In this document: one piece after another, positions 9,355 to 19,141 of the stretch
How the letters are laid out: every line of letters begins with the position of its first letter
How positions within the stretch are numbered: the first letter of the stretch is position 1
Position numbers and translations under genes: made by a program
Notes under the pieces: generated by a model
Told to the model about the DNA's origin: nothing
Databases searched by the model: none
What the model saw: the letters and a program-made list of their open reading frames with translations, nothing else
NCBI RefSeq assembly: GCF_040100845.1
Contig: NZ_JAZHSH010000001.1
Coordinates: 930,001 to 994,000, forward strand
Length of the DNA stretch: 64,000 nt
Reading direction: 5' to 3'
Origin: Chengkuizengella sp. SCS-71B
GTDB lineage: Bacteria; Bacillota; Bacilli; Paenibacillales; KCTC-33759

Positions 9355-9867
9355 ATGAAAAGGTTATTCTTATATACCATAGCATTTTGTATAGTAATAA
9401 TCTCAGGTTGTTCATATGAACAAACATTTGAAGAATATTTTCATGCAAAAATGGAGGGCATGCATGAGGGTGAAGAGGACTACTCGTATAAATTAGTTTT
9501 TAAACAAATGAATGTGATTCATCAAGATGATGCAATTGCTATTTTTAGAGAACATAAATCTCAAGAAGATAAAATATTCATAGCTTATTTTGAAAAAGAA
9601 AATGAAAAGTGGGGGTGGAAACATACGAGAGGATCAGAATGGAATATGCGTGTAAAGTGGTCATCCATGCTTAATATGCCTTATATTTATTCAGGTACTA
9701 TTTCAGATGACACGATATCTGAAGTATATGCGGGAAAATATAAAGCCAAAATTATTAATGTGGAAAATGAAAAAAGGTTTTGGTTTGCAATTAGCCATGA
9801 AAAGGATGTAAGGGTCAGATATATTTATGATAATGATACAGAAGTATTCATTGAAGAGGTAGAATAG
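9355..9867 (+). CDS. Putative lipoprotein
   Basis: A 170-residue protein with a signal peptide and lipobox IISGC (cysteine at residue 19), so likely anchored outside the membrane. The mature part is rich in Glu, Lys and aromatic residues and is not recognised. ATG 9355 follows AGGTGGAG. It is closed by a hairpin at 9871-9893. Confidence 0.75.
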   Translation: MKRLFLYTIAFCIVIISGCSYEQTFEEYFHAKMEGMHEGEEDYSYKLVFKQMNVIHQDDAIAIFREHKSQEDKIFIAYFEKENEKWGWKHTRGSEWNMRVKWSSMLNMPYIYSGTISDDTISEVYAGKYKAKIINVENEKRFWFAISHEKDVRVRYIYDNDTEVFIEEVE

Positions 9868-9870
9868 CAG

Positions 9871-9893
9871 GAGATGCTTCTAGGGAGCACCTC
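9871..9893 (+). terminator. Hairpin resembling the spoVR terminator
   Basis: Arms GAGATGCT and AGCACCTC. There is no T tract on the plus strand. The 23-base unit is nearly the same as the terminator downstream of the intact spoVR at 14036-14058, so it may be a further trace of the duplicated spoVR 3' flank rather than a functional lipoprotein-gene terminator. Confidence 0.45.
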
Positions 9894-10041
9894 AGTCAAA
9901 AAACAATGGCTTACTTCTATCTATTGTGTTTTCGCCCTTTGGGGGGAGAGCCTTCAATTTTTATTGCCTAATCTTTGAAATTTCCCCAATATGGGAATTA
10001 GAAGTTTGAAAGAAATTGAAAGTGAAAAAAATTAAATATAA

Positions 10042-10063
10042 AGATGCCCCATAAGGAGCATCT
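10042..10063 (-). terminator. Minus-strand terminator below the spoVR fragment
   Basis: Read on the minus strand: AGATGCTCC, a four-base loop, GGGGCATCT, then TTATATTTAATTTTTTT. It would end transcription coming through the spoVR fragment. Confidence 0.7.
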
Positions 10064-10069
10064 CATCAC

Positions 10070-10646
10070 AAAAACCTTCTCTGCATCTTTCCATCCTTAT
10101 ATGAAAACACAACAGATTTTTCTTCAATTTTAGTTTCCAAATGAACATTTTTCCCCCATAATTGTTCTAAATAAGGGAGAGTCCGTTCAGTATATTTTAA
10201 GTCTAGTTCAAGTCCTTCATATTCATGTTTGAGGTATAATTCTCCGTTATTTTTGAAATTGCCATTCTCTACGACAAGATATGGGAAACCGCCATTTGTT
10301 CTAGATGAAACAAGTTGATCTCTAATGTTTTCCCACGTTTTATCAGTAATCTTTCATTCCCGGCCTTGTTTTTCAAAAATATAAAGGTCTAAATCTTCAA
10401 CAAGTTCTTTAGTTAAATAGTTTCTTATAAATGAAGTATCTAAATCGATTTCCCGCACCTCAAATATCTTATCTCTATCCCAACGTTTTTCAATGTCCTC
10501 AAAAATCTTTATTCCTAGATAATAAGGATTTAACGTTTGCTGTGATGGCTGGACTACAGAGGAATTCAGTTTTGCAAACTCAACTGTTTCCTCAGAGGTC
10601 AGATCCATTTCTCTTAGGATGCGTACTTGCCAGTATGACGCCCAAA
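10070..10646 (-). pseudogene. spoVR 3'-end fragment (duplicate)
   Basis: About 577 bp nearly identical to 14082-14659, the 3' end of the intact spoVR. Similarity ends sharply after the bases GACGCCCAA. The fragment lacks the first two thirds of the gene. It also has a nonsense change: the tryptophan in REWKVTD of the intact gene is TGA here, so only an 84-codon piece stays open (10354-10608). Few other differences are visible, so the copy is recent. With the intact copy it flanks the island between them as a direct repeat. Confidence 0.92.
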
Positions 10647-10771
10647 CGTGTTTCTTCTAAGGATTTTGAATATATGATGTTTCAATTTATGGTTAATTTG
10701 AATATTGAATACTTCTAGGGGTAAAATGGTATTATTATGATTCTCAGTATAGAGGAGTTTATTTTTATTAG

Positions 10772-12983
10772 ATGGATGTGTTAGGTTTACATAAAAAAAT
10801 AAAAAAATTATTACTAGAAATAGAACAACTACAAATCGAAAACATCTCTCTAAGAAATGAAAATGCTCGACTTAAAGAAATATGTAAAACAAACAAAGAT
10901 ATGTTAAAAATAAATCATTCTAATTTACAACAGCATAAAAAAATAGATAAATTACAAGAAAACATAGATAAAGTTCATCAATATTCAAATGCAGATCTAA
11001 AAATTTCTTTATTTAGAAACTTGTTTTGCACTAGAGAAGATATATACGCTGTTCGATGGGAGAGTAAAACAGGTAAAATGGGTTATTCACCTTCATGTTC
11101 AAATGAATGTTCCAGTGTCAATAGAAAAATCACGTTCCGGTCATGGTGCCCATCTATGGATCTTCTTTGAAGAAGCAATTTCAGCATCTTTAGCAAGGAA
11201 ATTAGGTTGCTTAATTTTATCCAAAACAATGAATAGTAGACATCAGATTGGGCTAGATTCATATGATAGATTATTTCCAAATCAAGACACTCTTCCAAAA
11301 GGAGGTTTTGGTAACTTAATAGCATTACCTCTGCAAGGTCTTCCAAGGAAGAAAGGCAATAGTATATTTGTAGATATGTATTTTCAACCATATAAAGATC
11401 AGTGGGAATTTCTGTTCTCAATAAAAAAATTGAAGTTAGATGAAGTAGAAGTTATTTTACAAAAGTCTTCAAATGTTTCTTCATTACTGGACGCTAAGAG
11501 CTTCTCAGATATTAATGAACTTTTCGGAAATGAACACTTTAATAAATCAGCTAAATCTAATATTCATGAAACTTTACCAGAAGTAGTGAAGGTAACAATG
11601 TCTAATATGGTTTATATAGAAAAAAAACTAATCCCAGCCCTTTTGATGGGTAAAATAACAAAATTAGCTACATTTCCAAATTCAGAGTTTTATAAAGCAC
11701 AAGCAATGAGGCTATCTACACATGGGAAACCTAGAGTGATTTCGTGCTCTGAGGAATTTGAAAATGAAATTGCATTACCAAGAGGATGTTTTCAGAATGT
11801 GAAAGAGTTATTTGAACAACATGAAATAAAAATAGATCTTAGTGATGAGCGAACCGAAGGGGTTAAAATTGATGTTCAGTTTACTGGTAAATTAACAATG
11901 CTACAAGATGCGGCTACCCGTGCTATTTTATCTAATGATATTGGCATTCTTTCAGCAGCAACAGCATTTGGCAAAACAGTAGTTGGTGCAAATATAATAG
12001 CACAAAGAAAAGTAAATACTTTAGTATTGGTTCATCGAAAAGAACTTATGATTCAATGGAAGGAAAGGTTAAATGCATTTTTAGATTTTGAGACTATAGG
12101 TGTGATAGGAGGAGGTGGAAAAATAAAAAGAACTAATTTAATTGATATTGCAACTATTCAAAGTATGAACCAAAAAAGGATTATTAAAGATTTTATCAAT
12201 GACTATGGTCAAATCATTGTTGATGAATGTCATCATATTTCCGCTTTCCGTTTTGAGCAGGTTTTAAAGAAAGCAAATTCAAAATATATCGTAGGTTTAA
12301 CTGCTACACCTACACGGAAAGACGGACATCACCCAATCGTTATGATGCAATGTGGACCAATACGTTTGAAAATAGATGCAAAGTCTCAAGCAGCAGAGCG
12401 AGCTTTCCAACTTAAAGTAATCCCTCGCTACACTGAATTTAAATTATCTACTAATTCTACAGATTCATCAATACAGGACATTTATAAATGGTTGATTTAC
12501 GATGAATCGAGAAATAATCTTATATTTGATGATATATTAAACTGTCTTGAACAAGGAAGGTCTCCAATTTTATTAGTTGAAAGAATGGCTCATTTAGAAT
12601 ATTTTCAAAAAAGACTTGATAAATTTGCAAAAAATATAGTCGTCTTACGTGGAGGTATGAGTAAAAGGCAGAGGGAAGCAATTAAAAAACAACTGGAGTC
12701 AATCCCAGATTCAGAAGAACGGGTATTGATTGCTACAGGAAAGTTAATCGGAGAAGGCTTTGATGATTCTCGTTTAGATACATTGTTCCTAGTTCATCCA
12801 ATATCTTGGAGAGGTACTTTACAACAATATGCAGGTAGGCTACACCGTAATCATAATGGAAAAAATGAAGTGCTAATCTATGATTATGTTGACCACCAAG
12901 TACCTGTGTTGGCAAACATGTATAAAAAACGAATAAAAGGATATCGTTCTATGGGTTATCAAGGTATGGAGAGTACAACTTGA
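10772..12983 (+). pseudogene. TOTE conflict-system primase-helicase, disrupted by deletion and frame change
   Basis: Two overlapping frames together make one gene. The first (10772-11170) has an N-terminal coiled coil and the start of the TOTE primase domain (LFRNLFCTREDIYAVRWESK, GYSPSCSNE). The second (11103-12983) resumes at NVPVSIEKSRSGHGAHLWIF and continues through the rest of that domain and a complete superfamily 2 helicase: Walker A ATAFGKT, DECHH, GLTATPTR, and the C-terminal IGEGFDDSRLDT and QQYAGRLHR. Compared with the family as I know it, roughly 80 residues are missing at the join near 11095-11103, including the cysteine cluster and the metal-binding Asp motif. No ribosome site precedes ATG 11103. 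Hence primase activity is lost; a free-standing helicase is possible but doubtful. Confidence 0.85.
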
Positions 12984-13036
12984 TGATTGGAACTATCGTA
13001 TGGGTAAATCACTTGAGCTATGGAGAGGAAAATATT

Positions 13037-13357
13037 ATGAATAAAAAAGATAAGAAAGAAGCAGAATGGGCAGATGCTAAGAACATATGTCGTTTGAGCA
13101 ATGTTGAGATCAAAATGGCGAAGGAACTTGGAATGACTCCAAAAAGTTTGACTAAAAATATACCAACAAAATCACAGAAGTGGAAGCAACCAGTAAAGGA
13201 CTGGATTCGAGATCTGCATGAGACAAAGTTTGGAGAGACAGAATTTAAATCTCAGTCGCACATACCTCCCATTAATAGAAACGTAAAAGAACGTTCTAAA
13301 GATCGATCTGAAGATGAAAAAATACCAAAGATATTAGATGATCAGTTGCCATTTTGA
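13037..13357 (+). CDS. Hypothetical small basic protein downstream of helicase
   Basis: A 106-residue charged protein, unrecognised by name. It contains a conserved-looking block MAKELGMTPKSLTKNIP and KWKQPVKDWIRDLH, then a polar tail ending in DDQLPF. That C-terminal acidic-hydrophobic end recalls the tail of single-stranded DNA-binding proteins, but this is only a resemblance. ATG 13037 has GGAGAGGAA upstream; the frame is open from 12980. Its link to the helicase is positional only. Confidence 0.65.
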   Translation: MNKKDKKEAEWADAKNICRLSNVEIKMAKELGMTPKSLTKNIPTKSQKWKQPVKDWIRDLHETKFGETEFKSQSHIPPINRNVKERSKDRSEDEKIPKILDDQLPF

Positions 13358-13412
13358 ACTTATTTATGAACAACTTTTGTGTGGTATAATGATGTAAAGG
13401 CAGGTGATTATA

Positions 13413-13703
13413 GTGGATTACATTACAAAAGATACCTTAGATAAATACATTAAGGGTAAATCAGTGATTGAATTTAATATTTTTGTGGAGTTATTTGAAA
13501 AAGAATTTGGGATAGTGCTTCCATTTAAAGACAAAGTTGATTTTGAACAATTGACAGAAGGACAGCGGACGAAAATGACAAAGGCGATTTTTACAAATGA
13601 TGATGTATTGGAACAACTTCGTAAAGCTTCAGTTCATCATGATTATATAGAAGATGACAACGAAGCATTAAATATAATAAATGAGGCTCGACATGGGAAA
13701 TAA
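13413..13703 (+). CDS. Putative antitoxin of a type II pair
   Basis: A 96-residue acidic protein, unrecognised. Start taken as GTG 13413, six bases after AGGTG; an in-frame GTG at 13404 overlaps that site. A -10-like TATAAT lies at 13384-13389, so the pair may have its own promoter. It overlaps the following RelE/ParE-like gene by 11 bases, the typical antitoxin-first layout. I see no clear DNA-binding motif, so the antitoxin role rests on position. Confidence 0.6.
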   Translation: MDYITKDTLDKYIKGKSVIEFNIFVELFEKEFGIVLPFKDKVDFEQLTEGQRTKMTKAIFTNDDVLEQLRKASVHHDYIEDDNEALNIINEARHGK

Positions 13704-14007
13704 GTATAAAGTAATTTGGGAGAGAACAGCTCTACGACGACTTGGTCAACTTTATAATATTGATCATGAAAAAGTGTACAAGAATACGAAATCATTACTA
13801 TCACATAACCCATATGGTCAATCTTACGGTTCTGCGGATTTTCCTGGATTTAAATTTAATGGTTATCACTGGACATGTATTAATAATGCTCTTGTTGTAT
13901 ATCGTATTTCTGATCATGAAGAATCTGTATTTGTTGATGCTTGTTATCATGCTAATACAGGCTGGGCGCTTAAGGTGTTTTTCGGAGAACATGATCCATT
14001 AGATTAA
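13693..14007 (+). CDS. RelE/ParE-superfamily toxin-like protein
   Basis: A 104-residue protein that starts with the ParE/RelE pattern (YKVIWERTALRRLGQLY) and ends with several beta strands (LVVYRISDHEESVFVDACY). Such toxins cut ribosome-bound mRNA or poison gyrase; which applies cannot be told. ATG 13693 follows GAGG by six bases, inside the end of the upstream gene, so the two are coupled. A palindrome at 14004-14022 follows. Confidence 0.65.
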   Translation: MGNKYKVIWERTALRRLGQLYNIDHEKVYKNTKSLLSHNPYGQSYGSADFPGFKFNGYHWTCINNALVVYRISDHEESVFVDACYHANTGWALKVFFGEHDPLD

Positions 14008-14035
14008 ACATTTAATGTTTAAATAAAACAGTAAA

Positions 14036-14058
14036 GAGATGCCTAGAAGAGGCACCTC
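14036..14058 (-). terminator. spoVR terminator
   Basis: On the minus strand GAGGTGCCT pairs with AGGCATCTC across a five-base loop and is followed by TTTACTGTTTTATTT. Confidence 0.75.
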
Positions 14059-14078
14059 CAATTTAAATTTATCTATAA

Positions 14079-15464
14079 TCATAAAAACCTTCTCTGCATC
14101 TTCTGATCCTTAAAAGAAAACACAACAGGTTTATCTTCAATTTTAGTTTCCAAATGAACATTTTTCCCCCATAATTGTTCTAAATAAGGGAGAGTCCGTT
14201 CAGTATATTTTAAGTCTAGTTCAAGTCCTTCATATTCATGTTTGAGGTATAATTCTCCGTTATTTTTGAAATTGCCATTCTCTACGACAAGATATGGGAA
14301 ACCGCCATTTGTTCTAGATGAAACAAGTTGATCTCTAATGTTTTCCCACGTTTTATCAGTAACCTTCCATTCCCGGCCTTGTTTTTCAAAAATATAAAGG
14401 TCTAAATCTTCAACAAGTTCTTTAGTTAAATAGTTTCTTATAAATGAAGTATCTGAATCGATTTCCCGCACCTCAAATATCTTATCTCTATCCCAACGTT
14501 TTTCAATGTCCTCAAAAATCTTTATTCCTAGATAATAAGGATTTAACGTTTGCTGTGATGGCTGGACTACAGAGGAATTCAGTTTTGCAAACTCAACTGT
14601 TTCCTCAGAGGTCAGATCCATTTCTCTTAGGATGCGTACGTGCCAGTATGACGCCCAACCCTCATTCATGATTTTCGTCTGAATCTGAGGCCAAAAGTAT
14701 AACATCTCTTCTCTTAACATAGATAGAATGTCACGCTGCCAATCCTCTAAAATAGGAGAATGCTCTTCAATAAACCACATAATATCTTTTTCAGGTTTTT
14801 TGGGGAACTTTAAAACTGGTTTATCAGATTCATCCTTTTTTTCAGCTTGTTCTGATTGATTTTCTAAATCCCATAGGTCTTCAAATCCGGTTTTTCCTTC
14901 TGCACTTTCTTCGTTTTTCATTTTTTTCTTATTTTGATCTGTATTATATTTTCTATAAAGACTAGGATCAACATGTTCCTGTATGGCAAGAACTGCATCA
15001 ATAAACTTTTCTACATTTTCAGTACCATGTTCATATTCATATTGATGTATTCTTTCTGCTGTGGAAGACATGCTATTGATCATATCTCGATTCGTATTTG
15101 AAAAATGTGCGTTATTTTTGAAAAAGTCACAATGAGCGAGTACATGTGCAACAATTAATTTGTTTTGGATTAAGGAATTTCCATCTAGTAAAAAAGCGTA
15201 ACAAGGGTTTGAATTAATGACAAGCTCATAGATTTTGCTTAGCCCTAAATCATATTGCATCTTCATTTTATGAAAAGTTTTTCCAAAACTCCAATGAGAG
15301 AATCGAGTTGGCATTCCATAGGCCCCGAAGGTGTAAATAATATCAGAAGGGCAAATTTCATAACGCATTGGGTAAAAATCAAGCTGAAACTCTTTGGCGA
15401 TTTCAACTATATTCTCAATTGCTTTTTCAAGTTGTTTCATTTCTTCAACATTCAATATTTTCAC
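14079..15464 (-). CDS. spoVR: SpoVR family protein
   Basis: A 461-residue cytosolic protein with family hallmarks: [22 protein letters not shown] near residue 31, [13 protein letters not shown] near 128, [17 protein letters not shown] near 265 and [14 protein letters not shown] near 307. Length matches the family. In B. subtilis SpoVR takes part in spore cortex formation; across bacteria the family goes with YhbH/YeaH and the kinase PrkA, but its biochemical role is unclear. Its start overlaps the yhbH stop by four bases. Its 3' 578 bp are duplicated at 10070-10646. Confidence 0.93.
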   Translation of the reverse strand: MKILNVEEMKQLEKAIENIVEIAKEFQLDFYPMRYEICPSDIIYTFGAYGMPTRFSHWSFGKTFHKMKMQYDLGLSKIYELVINSNPCYAFLLDGNSLIQNKLIVAHVLAHCDFFKNNAHFSNTNRDMINSMSSTAERIHQYEYEHGTENVEKFIDAVLAIQEHVDPSLYRKYNTDQNKKKMKNEESAEGKTGFEDLWDLENQSEQAEKKDESDKPVLKFPKKPEKDIMWFIEEHSPILEDWQRDILSMLREEMLYFWPQIQTKIMNEGWASYWHVRILREMDLTSEETVEFAKLNSSVVQPSQQTLNPYYLGIKIFEDIEKRWDRDKIFEVREIDSDTSFIRNYLTKELVEDLDLYIFEKQGREWKVTDKTWENIRDQLVSSRTNGGFPYLVVENGNFKNNGELYLKHEYEGLELDLKYTERTLPYLEQLWGKNVHLETKIEDKPVVFSFKDQKMQRRFL

Positions 15465-16603
15465 CCCACTTCAGGTTTAGAAAAGAAGCTTTTTAGTGCT
15501 TTGAAAACTTCTCCTTTTTCACGAATAATACAATGGCGAAAAGTAGGATGGTGTATATTCCGATATGCTGACATCAATGTGGAACTTCGATTGTATTGAT
15601 TTACTTCACCATAACCAAACATGTTGCTTTTTTCCAACAATTTACTTATTAATTTCGTACATCTTTCATTATCTGAAGTTAAATTATCTCCATCGGAAAA
15701 ATGAATAGGGTATATATTGTAATTTTTAGGTGAATACCTGGTTTCAATGATTTCTAGTGCTTTTTTATAAGCTGAAGAACATATCGTACCTCCACTTTCC
15801 CCTTTTGTAAAAAATTCCTCTTCTGTAACTTCCTTAGCTTCAGTGTGATGTGCTATAAAGATGATTTCAACATTTTCATATTTTTTTCTTAAAAACCGAG
15901 TCATCCAAAAGAAAAAGCTGCGTGCAATATATTTTTCAAAACTTCCCATAGATCCTGATGTATCCATGATCGCCATGATTAAAGCGTTAGACTGCGGTTT
16001 TGTAATTTCATCCCATGTTTTAAAACGAAGATCATCGGGGGAAATACCGTGAATACCAGGCTGACCTGTAGATGCATTTCGTTTTAAATTTTGTAAAATG
16101 GTTCTCTTTTTATCTATATTCGACATAATGCCTTTTTTACGTATGTCATTAAACTCAATATCTGTGACTTTTAATAAGTCTTTTTCTTTTTGCTTTAAAT
16201 AAGGTAATTCAAGTTGACTAAAGAGCATCGTTTCAAGTTCTTCCATATCAATCTCAACCTCGAAATAATCCTCTCCTGGCTGATTGCCAGCACCTTCCCC
16301 TTTACCAGCACTGGATGGAGCTGGCTCCTGACCTAAGACATCTCCTACTTTGCTTTCCCCATCCCCTTGACCAACATGTTTATTTTTATTGTAATTAAAA
16401 CGGAATTTATACTCATCTAAACTTTTGATAGGCACTTTAATAATTTTTTTGCCATTAGATAAAATGATGCTTTCATCTGTAATGAGATCAGGCAGGTTTT
16501 GTTTTATTGCTTCCCTTACTTTTTCCTGGTGTCTGGTTTGATCTTGATACCCTTTTCGGTGTAATGACCAATCTTCTCTGGAAACGATAAACGATGAACT
16601 CAA
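15461..16603 (-). CDS. yhbH: YhbH/YeaH family protein (DUF444)
   Basis: A 380-residue protein of the sporulation-linked DUF444 family. The C-terminal half is a von Willebrand A-like fold with a metal-site motif [12 protein letters not shown] (near residue 214); the N-terminal part has [15 protein letters not shown] and a Gly-rich segment near residues 92-108. It forms an operon with spoVR. The kinase gene prkA, often upstream, is absent: the next gene is on the other strand. Confidence 0.92.
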   Translation of the reverse strand: MSSSFIVSREDWSLHRKGYQDQTRHQEKVREAIKQNLPDLITDESIILSNGKKIIKVPIKSLDEYKFRFNYNKNKHVGQGDGESKVGDVLGQEPAPSSAGKGEGAGNQPGEDYFEVEIDMEELETMLFSQLELPYLKQKEKDLLKVTDIEFNDIRKKGIMSNIDKKRTILQNLKRNASTGQPGIHGISPDDLRFKTWDEITKPQSNALIMAIMDTSGSMGSFEKYIARSFFFWMTRFLRKKYENVEIIFIAHHTEAKEVTEEEFFTKGESGGTICSSAYKKALEIIETRYSPKNYNIYPIHFSDGDNLTSDNERCTKLISKLLEKSNMFGYGEVNQYNRSSTLMSAYRNIHHPTFRHCIIREKGEVFKALKSFFSKPEVG

Positions 16604-16934
16604 CGTCTCGACCCCTCCTTCCTGTTTATATCAATATATTCAACATACAGGGTGTTATGTGAACAAGAATATAAAAAAACATCAAAGATGGTCTTTTGGC
16701 TGATAGGTCTCGAAAATTGTACACTTATCTCATTTGAAAATCCATTGACCTCACTATCATCCCACACCTAAAGGAGTGGGCTTTCCCATTCGGAAATTCT
16801 GTAATTTTTAAATCGTTTTCAAGGCAAATTATGTAAGGGATATAGGAGGAATTTGTAGATTTATGGAGAATAGTATTTTTGAGAAAGCTTAATTATTTGC
16901 TGAGTTAGAAATAGTAGGGGAGTGACAGTGTATA
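16604..16934. other. Intergenic region with IS200/IS605-like end hairpin
   Basis: No gene is seen in these 331 bp. The region holds the yhbH upstream sequence, the hairpin listed at 16761-16780, and the leader of the GGDEF-EAL gene with AGTAGGGGAGTG as its ribosome site. Confidence 0.6.
16761..16780 (+). repeat. Hairpin CCCACACCT/AGGAGTGGG
   Basis: The arms pair over eight of nine bases; the downstream CTTTCCCATT is in keeping with the structured ends of IS200/IS605-family transposons, which often read CCCAC(N)CCTAAAGG(N)GTGGG. No tnpA or tnpB remains nearby, so it may be a solo end or an unrelated hairpin. Confidence 0.4.
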
Positions 16935-18461
16935 ATGAAAAAAGAATTGGAAGCAAGCATAAAAACACATAGATTTCTTACTATTTTAATATATATACTT
17001 CTCGTCAATGTATGGACAATGATGGGTGGTGAGTTTTGGTTATTATTTTCATTTTCAATTGTAACAATACTAATTTTAGTTTCTTTTTATATAAGGGATT
17101 CCAAAAATACTAAAAACATGTTAGATCTAGTTATTAAGTCGGAACGCAAAAAAACAGAAGATAATATAAAACAGCTCATTTATTATGATGATTTAACTGG
17201 ACTACCAAATCGAAGACTCTTTCAAAAACATCTAGATGAAGTCATTCAGCATATAAAAACAAAAAAAACAAACTTGGCTGTTGTGACCATAGATATTGAT
17301 AGATTTAAACTAGTAAATGATTCTTTAGGTCACGATTTCGGTAACATTTTATTAATGCAAATGGCAGAGAGACTAAACCGATGTATTACGGAAAATGATT
17401 TTGTCGCACGAATTGAAGGTGATAAATTTTCGATTTATTTGATTGGTTTAAATAGATCAGAAGAACTTGAATCAAAAGCATTTCATATAATTCAAGTCAT
17501 GGAAGAAGTATATACGATCCAAAATCATAAAATTCACATCTCAGCATGTGCTGGCATTTCAATATATAACCACAATGCTAATGCTGATTTACTCATAAAG
17601 CAAGCAGATATTGCATTATATAATGTGAAGGAAAAAGGAAAAAGCAATGTTCAAATATATACTTCTTCGATGAATAATACATCTTTGGAAAGATTTAATT
17701 TGGAAAATGATATAAGACGTGCGATTGAAAATGAAGAATTTATTTTGTATTATCAACCACAAATAAATACTGATACAAATGAAATTGTCGGAGTTGAAGC
17801 CCTTATTCGCTGGGATGATCCAATAAAAGGGCTTATATCCCCTAATCAGTTTATTCCAATTGCAGAAGAAAGTGGAATGATCATAGATATTGAAAATTGG
17901 GTGATTAAAACAGCGTGTGAACAAAATAAAGCATGGCAAAATGAAGGGCTCCCCAAAATCCCTATCTCTGTAAATCTCTCAACGAGACATTTCCTTCAGC
18001 CAAATATTGTAGAAATGATTACACAAGTATTAGAAGAAACGGAACTAGCCCCTCAATTTTTAAATATTGAAATTACTGAGAGTATGACAGTAGATATTGA
18101 TAGAGCTATTATTACTTTGCAAAAATTAAAGAAATTAGGGGTACAGATCAGTATAGATGATTTTGGTACAGGGTATAGTTCTCTTAATTACCTTAAGAAC
18201 TTTCCAATACATAAATTGAAAATAGATCGGTCATTTGTTAGAGATATTAAAAAAGACTCCAACGATGCCGCTATTGTTTCCACTATAATTTCTATGGCCC
18301 ATCATTTAAACCTTGAAGTGATTGCAGAGGGAGTTGAATCTGCTGAACAATTATCATATTTAAATAATAAACGTTGTAAAATTGTACAGGGTTATTTTTT
18401 CAGTCCACCAATTACAGCAAAACAATTACATGAAAAGTTGTTGAAAAATAACTTCGGATAA
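16935..18461 (+). CDS. Membrane GGDEF-EAL protein, probable c-di-GMP phosphodiesterase
   Basis: A 508-residue protein with two membrane segments (about 13-30 and 33-52), a GGDEF domain (about 80-240) and an EAL domain (about 255-505). The cyclase motif is degenerate: EGDKF at 161-165 in place of GGDEF, and no RxxD inhibitory site precedes it. The EAL half keeps the key residues: EAL 288-290, N347, E379, DDFGTGYSS at 408-416, K429 and the late EGVE. It is therefore likely to break down c-di-GMP, with the GGDEF half acting as a GTP sensor or relic. Confidence 0.9.
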   Translation: MKKELEASIKTHRFLTILIYILLVNVWTMMGGEFWLLFSFSIVTILILVSFYIRDSKNTKNMLDLVIKSERKKTEDNIKQLIYYDDLTGLPNRRLFQKHLDEVIQHIKTKKTNLAVVTIDIDRFKLVNDSLGHDFGNILLMQMAERLNRCITENDFVARIEGDKFSIYLIGLNRSEELESKAFHIIQVMEEVYTIQNHKIHISACAGISIYNHNANADLLIKQADIALYNVKEKGKSNVQIYTSSMNNTSLERFNLENDIRRAIENEEFILYYQPQINTDTNEIVGVEALIRWDDPIKGLISPNQFIPIAEESGMIIDIENWVIKTACEQNKAWQNEGLPKIPISVNLSTRHFLQPNIVEMITQVLEETELAPQFLNIEITESMTVDIDRAIITLQKLKKLGVQISIDDFGTGYSSLNYLKNFPIHKLKIDRSFVRDIKKDSNDAAIVSTIISMAHHLNLEVIAEGVESAEQLSYLNNKRCKIVQGYFFSPPITAKQLHEKLLKNNFG

Positions 18462-18607
18462 AGATCCCTGAACGTTTGGGGTTTTTTTATGCTTTTTTGG
18501 AATGATCAAATGTATTGTTATAGGGATATAATAGGTGTTTATCCTCGCACTGTCTTATGAAACTAATCATATATTAGCATCAAGAAAGTGTAAGGAGTTG
18601 CTGCCCA

Positions 18608-18910
18608 ATGTTTCGAGTTGAACCCATTATAATTGATGATCTGGTTGCAACAGGCATAGAAGTCAAGCTACCTAAAACTACATTGTTAGTTGTTAGTACA
18701 AATAAAGGTTATATTATGTGCGGTGCATTGGATGTTGCATTATTGAATGAAAAGCTTAAGGATAGAAATATTATAGCAGGTAGAGCTACTGGGGTCCGCA
18801 CTTTAGAGGAACTATTAGATGCTCCTATGGAATCGGTTACTTATGGTGCAGAGAAGCTTGGAATTTATGCAGGTACAACAGGTCATGAGGCTATTCGTAA
18901 AATGATGTAA
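18608..18910 (+). CDS. yunC: YunC family protein (DUF1805)
   Basis: A 100-residue protein matching the YunC/DUF1805 family in length and pattern: TNKGYIMCGALDV near residue 36 and GRATGVRTLEELLDAPMESVT near 58. The function is unknown. AAGGAG lies eleven bases before ATG 18608. A strong terminator follows. Confidence 0.87.
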   Translation: MFRVEPIIIDDLVATGIEVKLPKTTLLVVSTNKGYIMCGALDVALLNEKLKDRNIIAGRATGVRTLEELLDAPMESVTYGAEKLGIYAGTTGHEAIRKMM

Positions 18911-18932
18911 AATGAAAAGATTATAGGTCCCC

Positions 18933-18980
18933 AAAGAACCTCCTAAATCACTAGTTAGTGATTTTGAAGGTTCTTTTTTT
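18933..18980 (+). terminator. Rho-independent terminator
   Basis: Outer arms AAAGAACCT and AGGTTCTTT enclose an inner stem AAATCACTA/TAGTGATTT, followed by T7. Confidence 0.9.
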
Positions 18981-19065
18981 GAAATCCGTGTTATAAATCA
19001 CATAATAATGTTTGTTTTGTCATTTTTCAAAACTTTTACATAAATTCCCCTTTTTTGTGTCTGAT

Positions 19066-19081
19066 TGTGATATTTGTCACA
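19066..19081 (+). promoter_or_regulatory. Fnr/Crp-type box upstream of hcp
   Basis: TGTGA, six bases, TCACA: a perfect match to the Fnr-type consensus of Bacillales. It is centred near 19073.5, 68 bases before the hcp start, leaving room for a promoter with the box near -41. This fits induction of hcp under oxygen limitation or nitrosative stress. Confidence 0.75.
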
Positions 19082-19141
19082 TACATGGATCACATTTTAA
19101 AGTAAATTGAAAACAGTACAAAGGATAGGGAGAGATGTGAA

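Noticed and set aside
9894-10041. A gene or RNA between the lipoprotein hairpin and the spoVR fragment
   Set aside because: No frame with a ribosome site and no convincing structure seen.
10431-10718. A plus-strand frame repeated at 14444-14671
   Set aside because: It is the antisense of the duplicated spoVR segment, so its repetition reflects the duplication.
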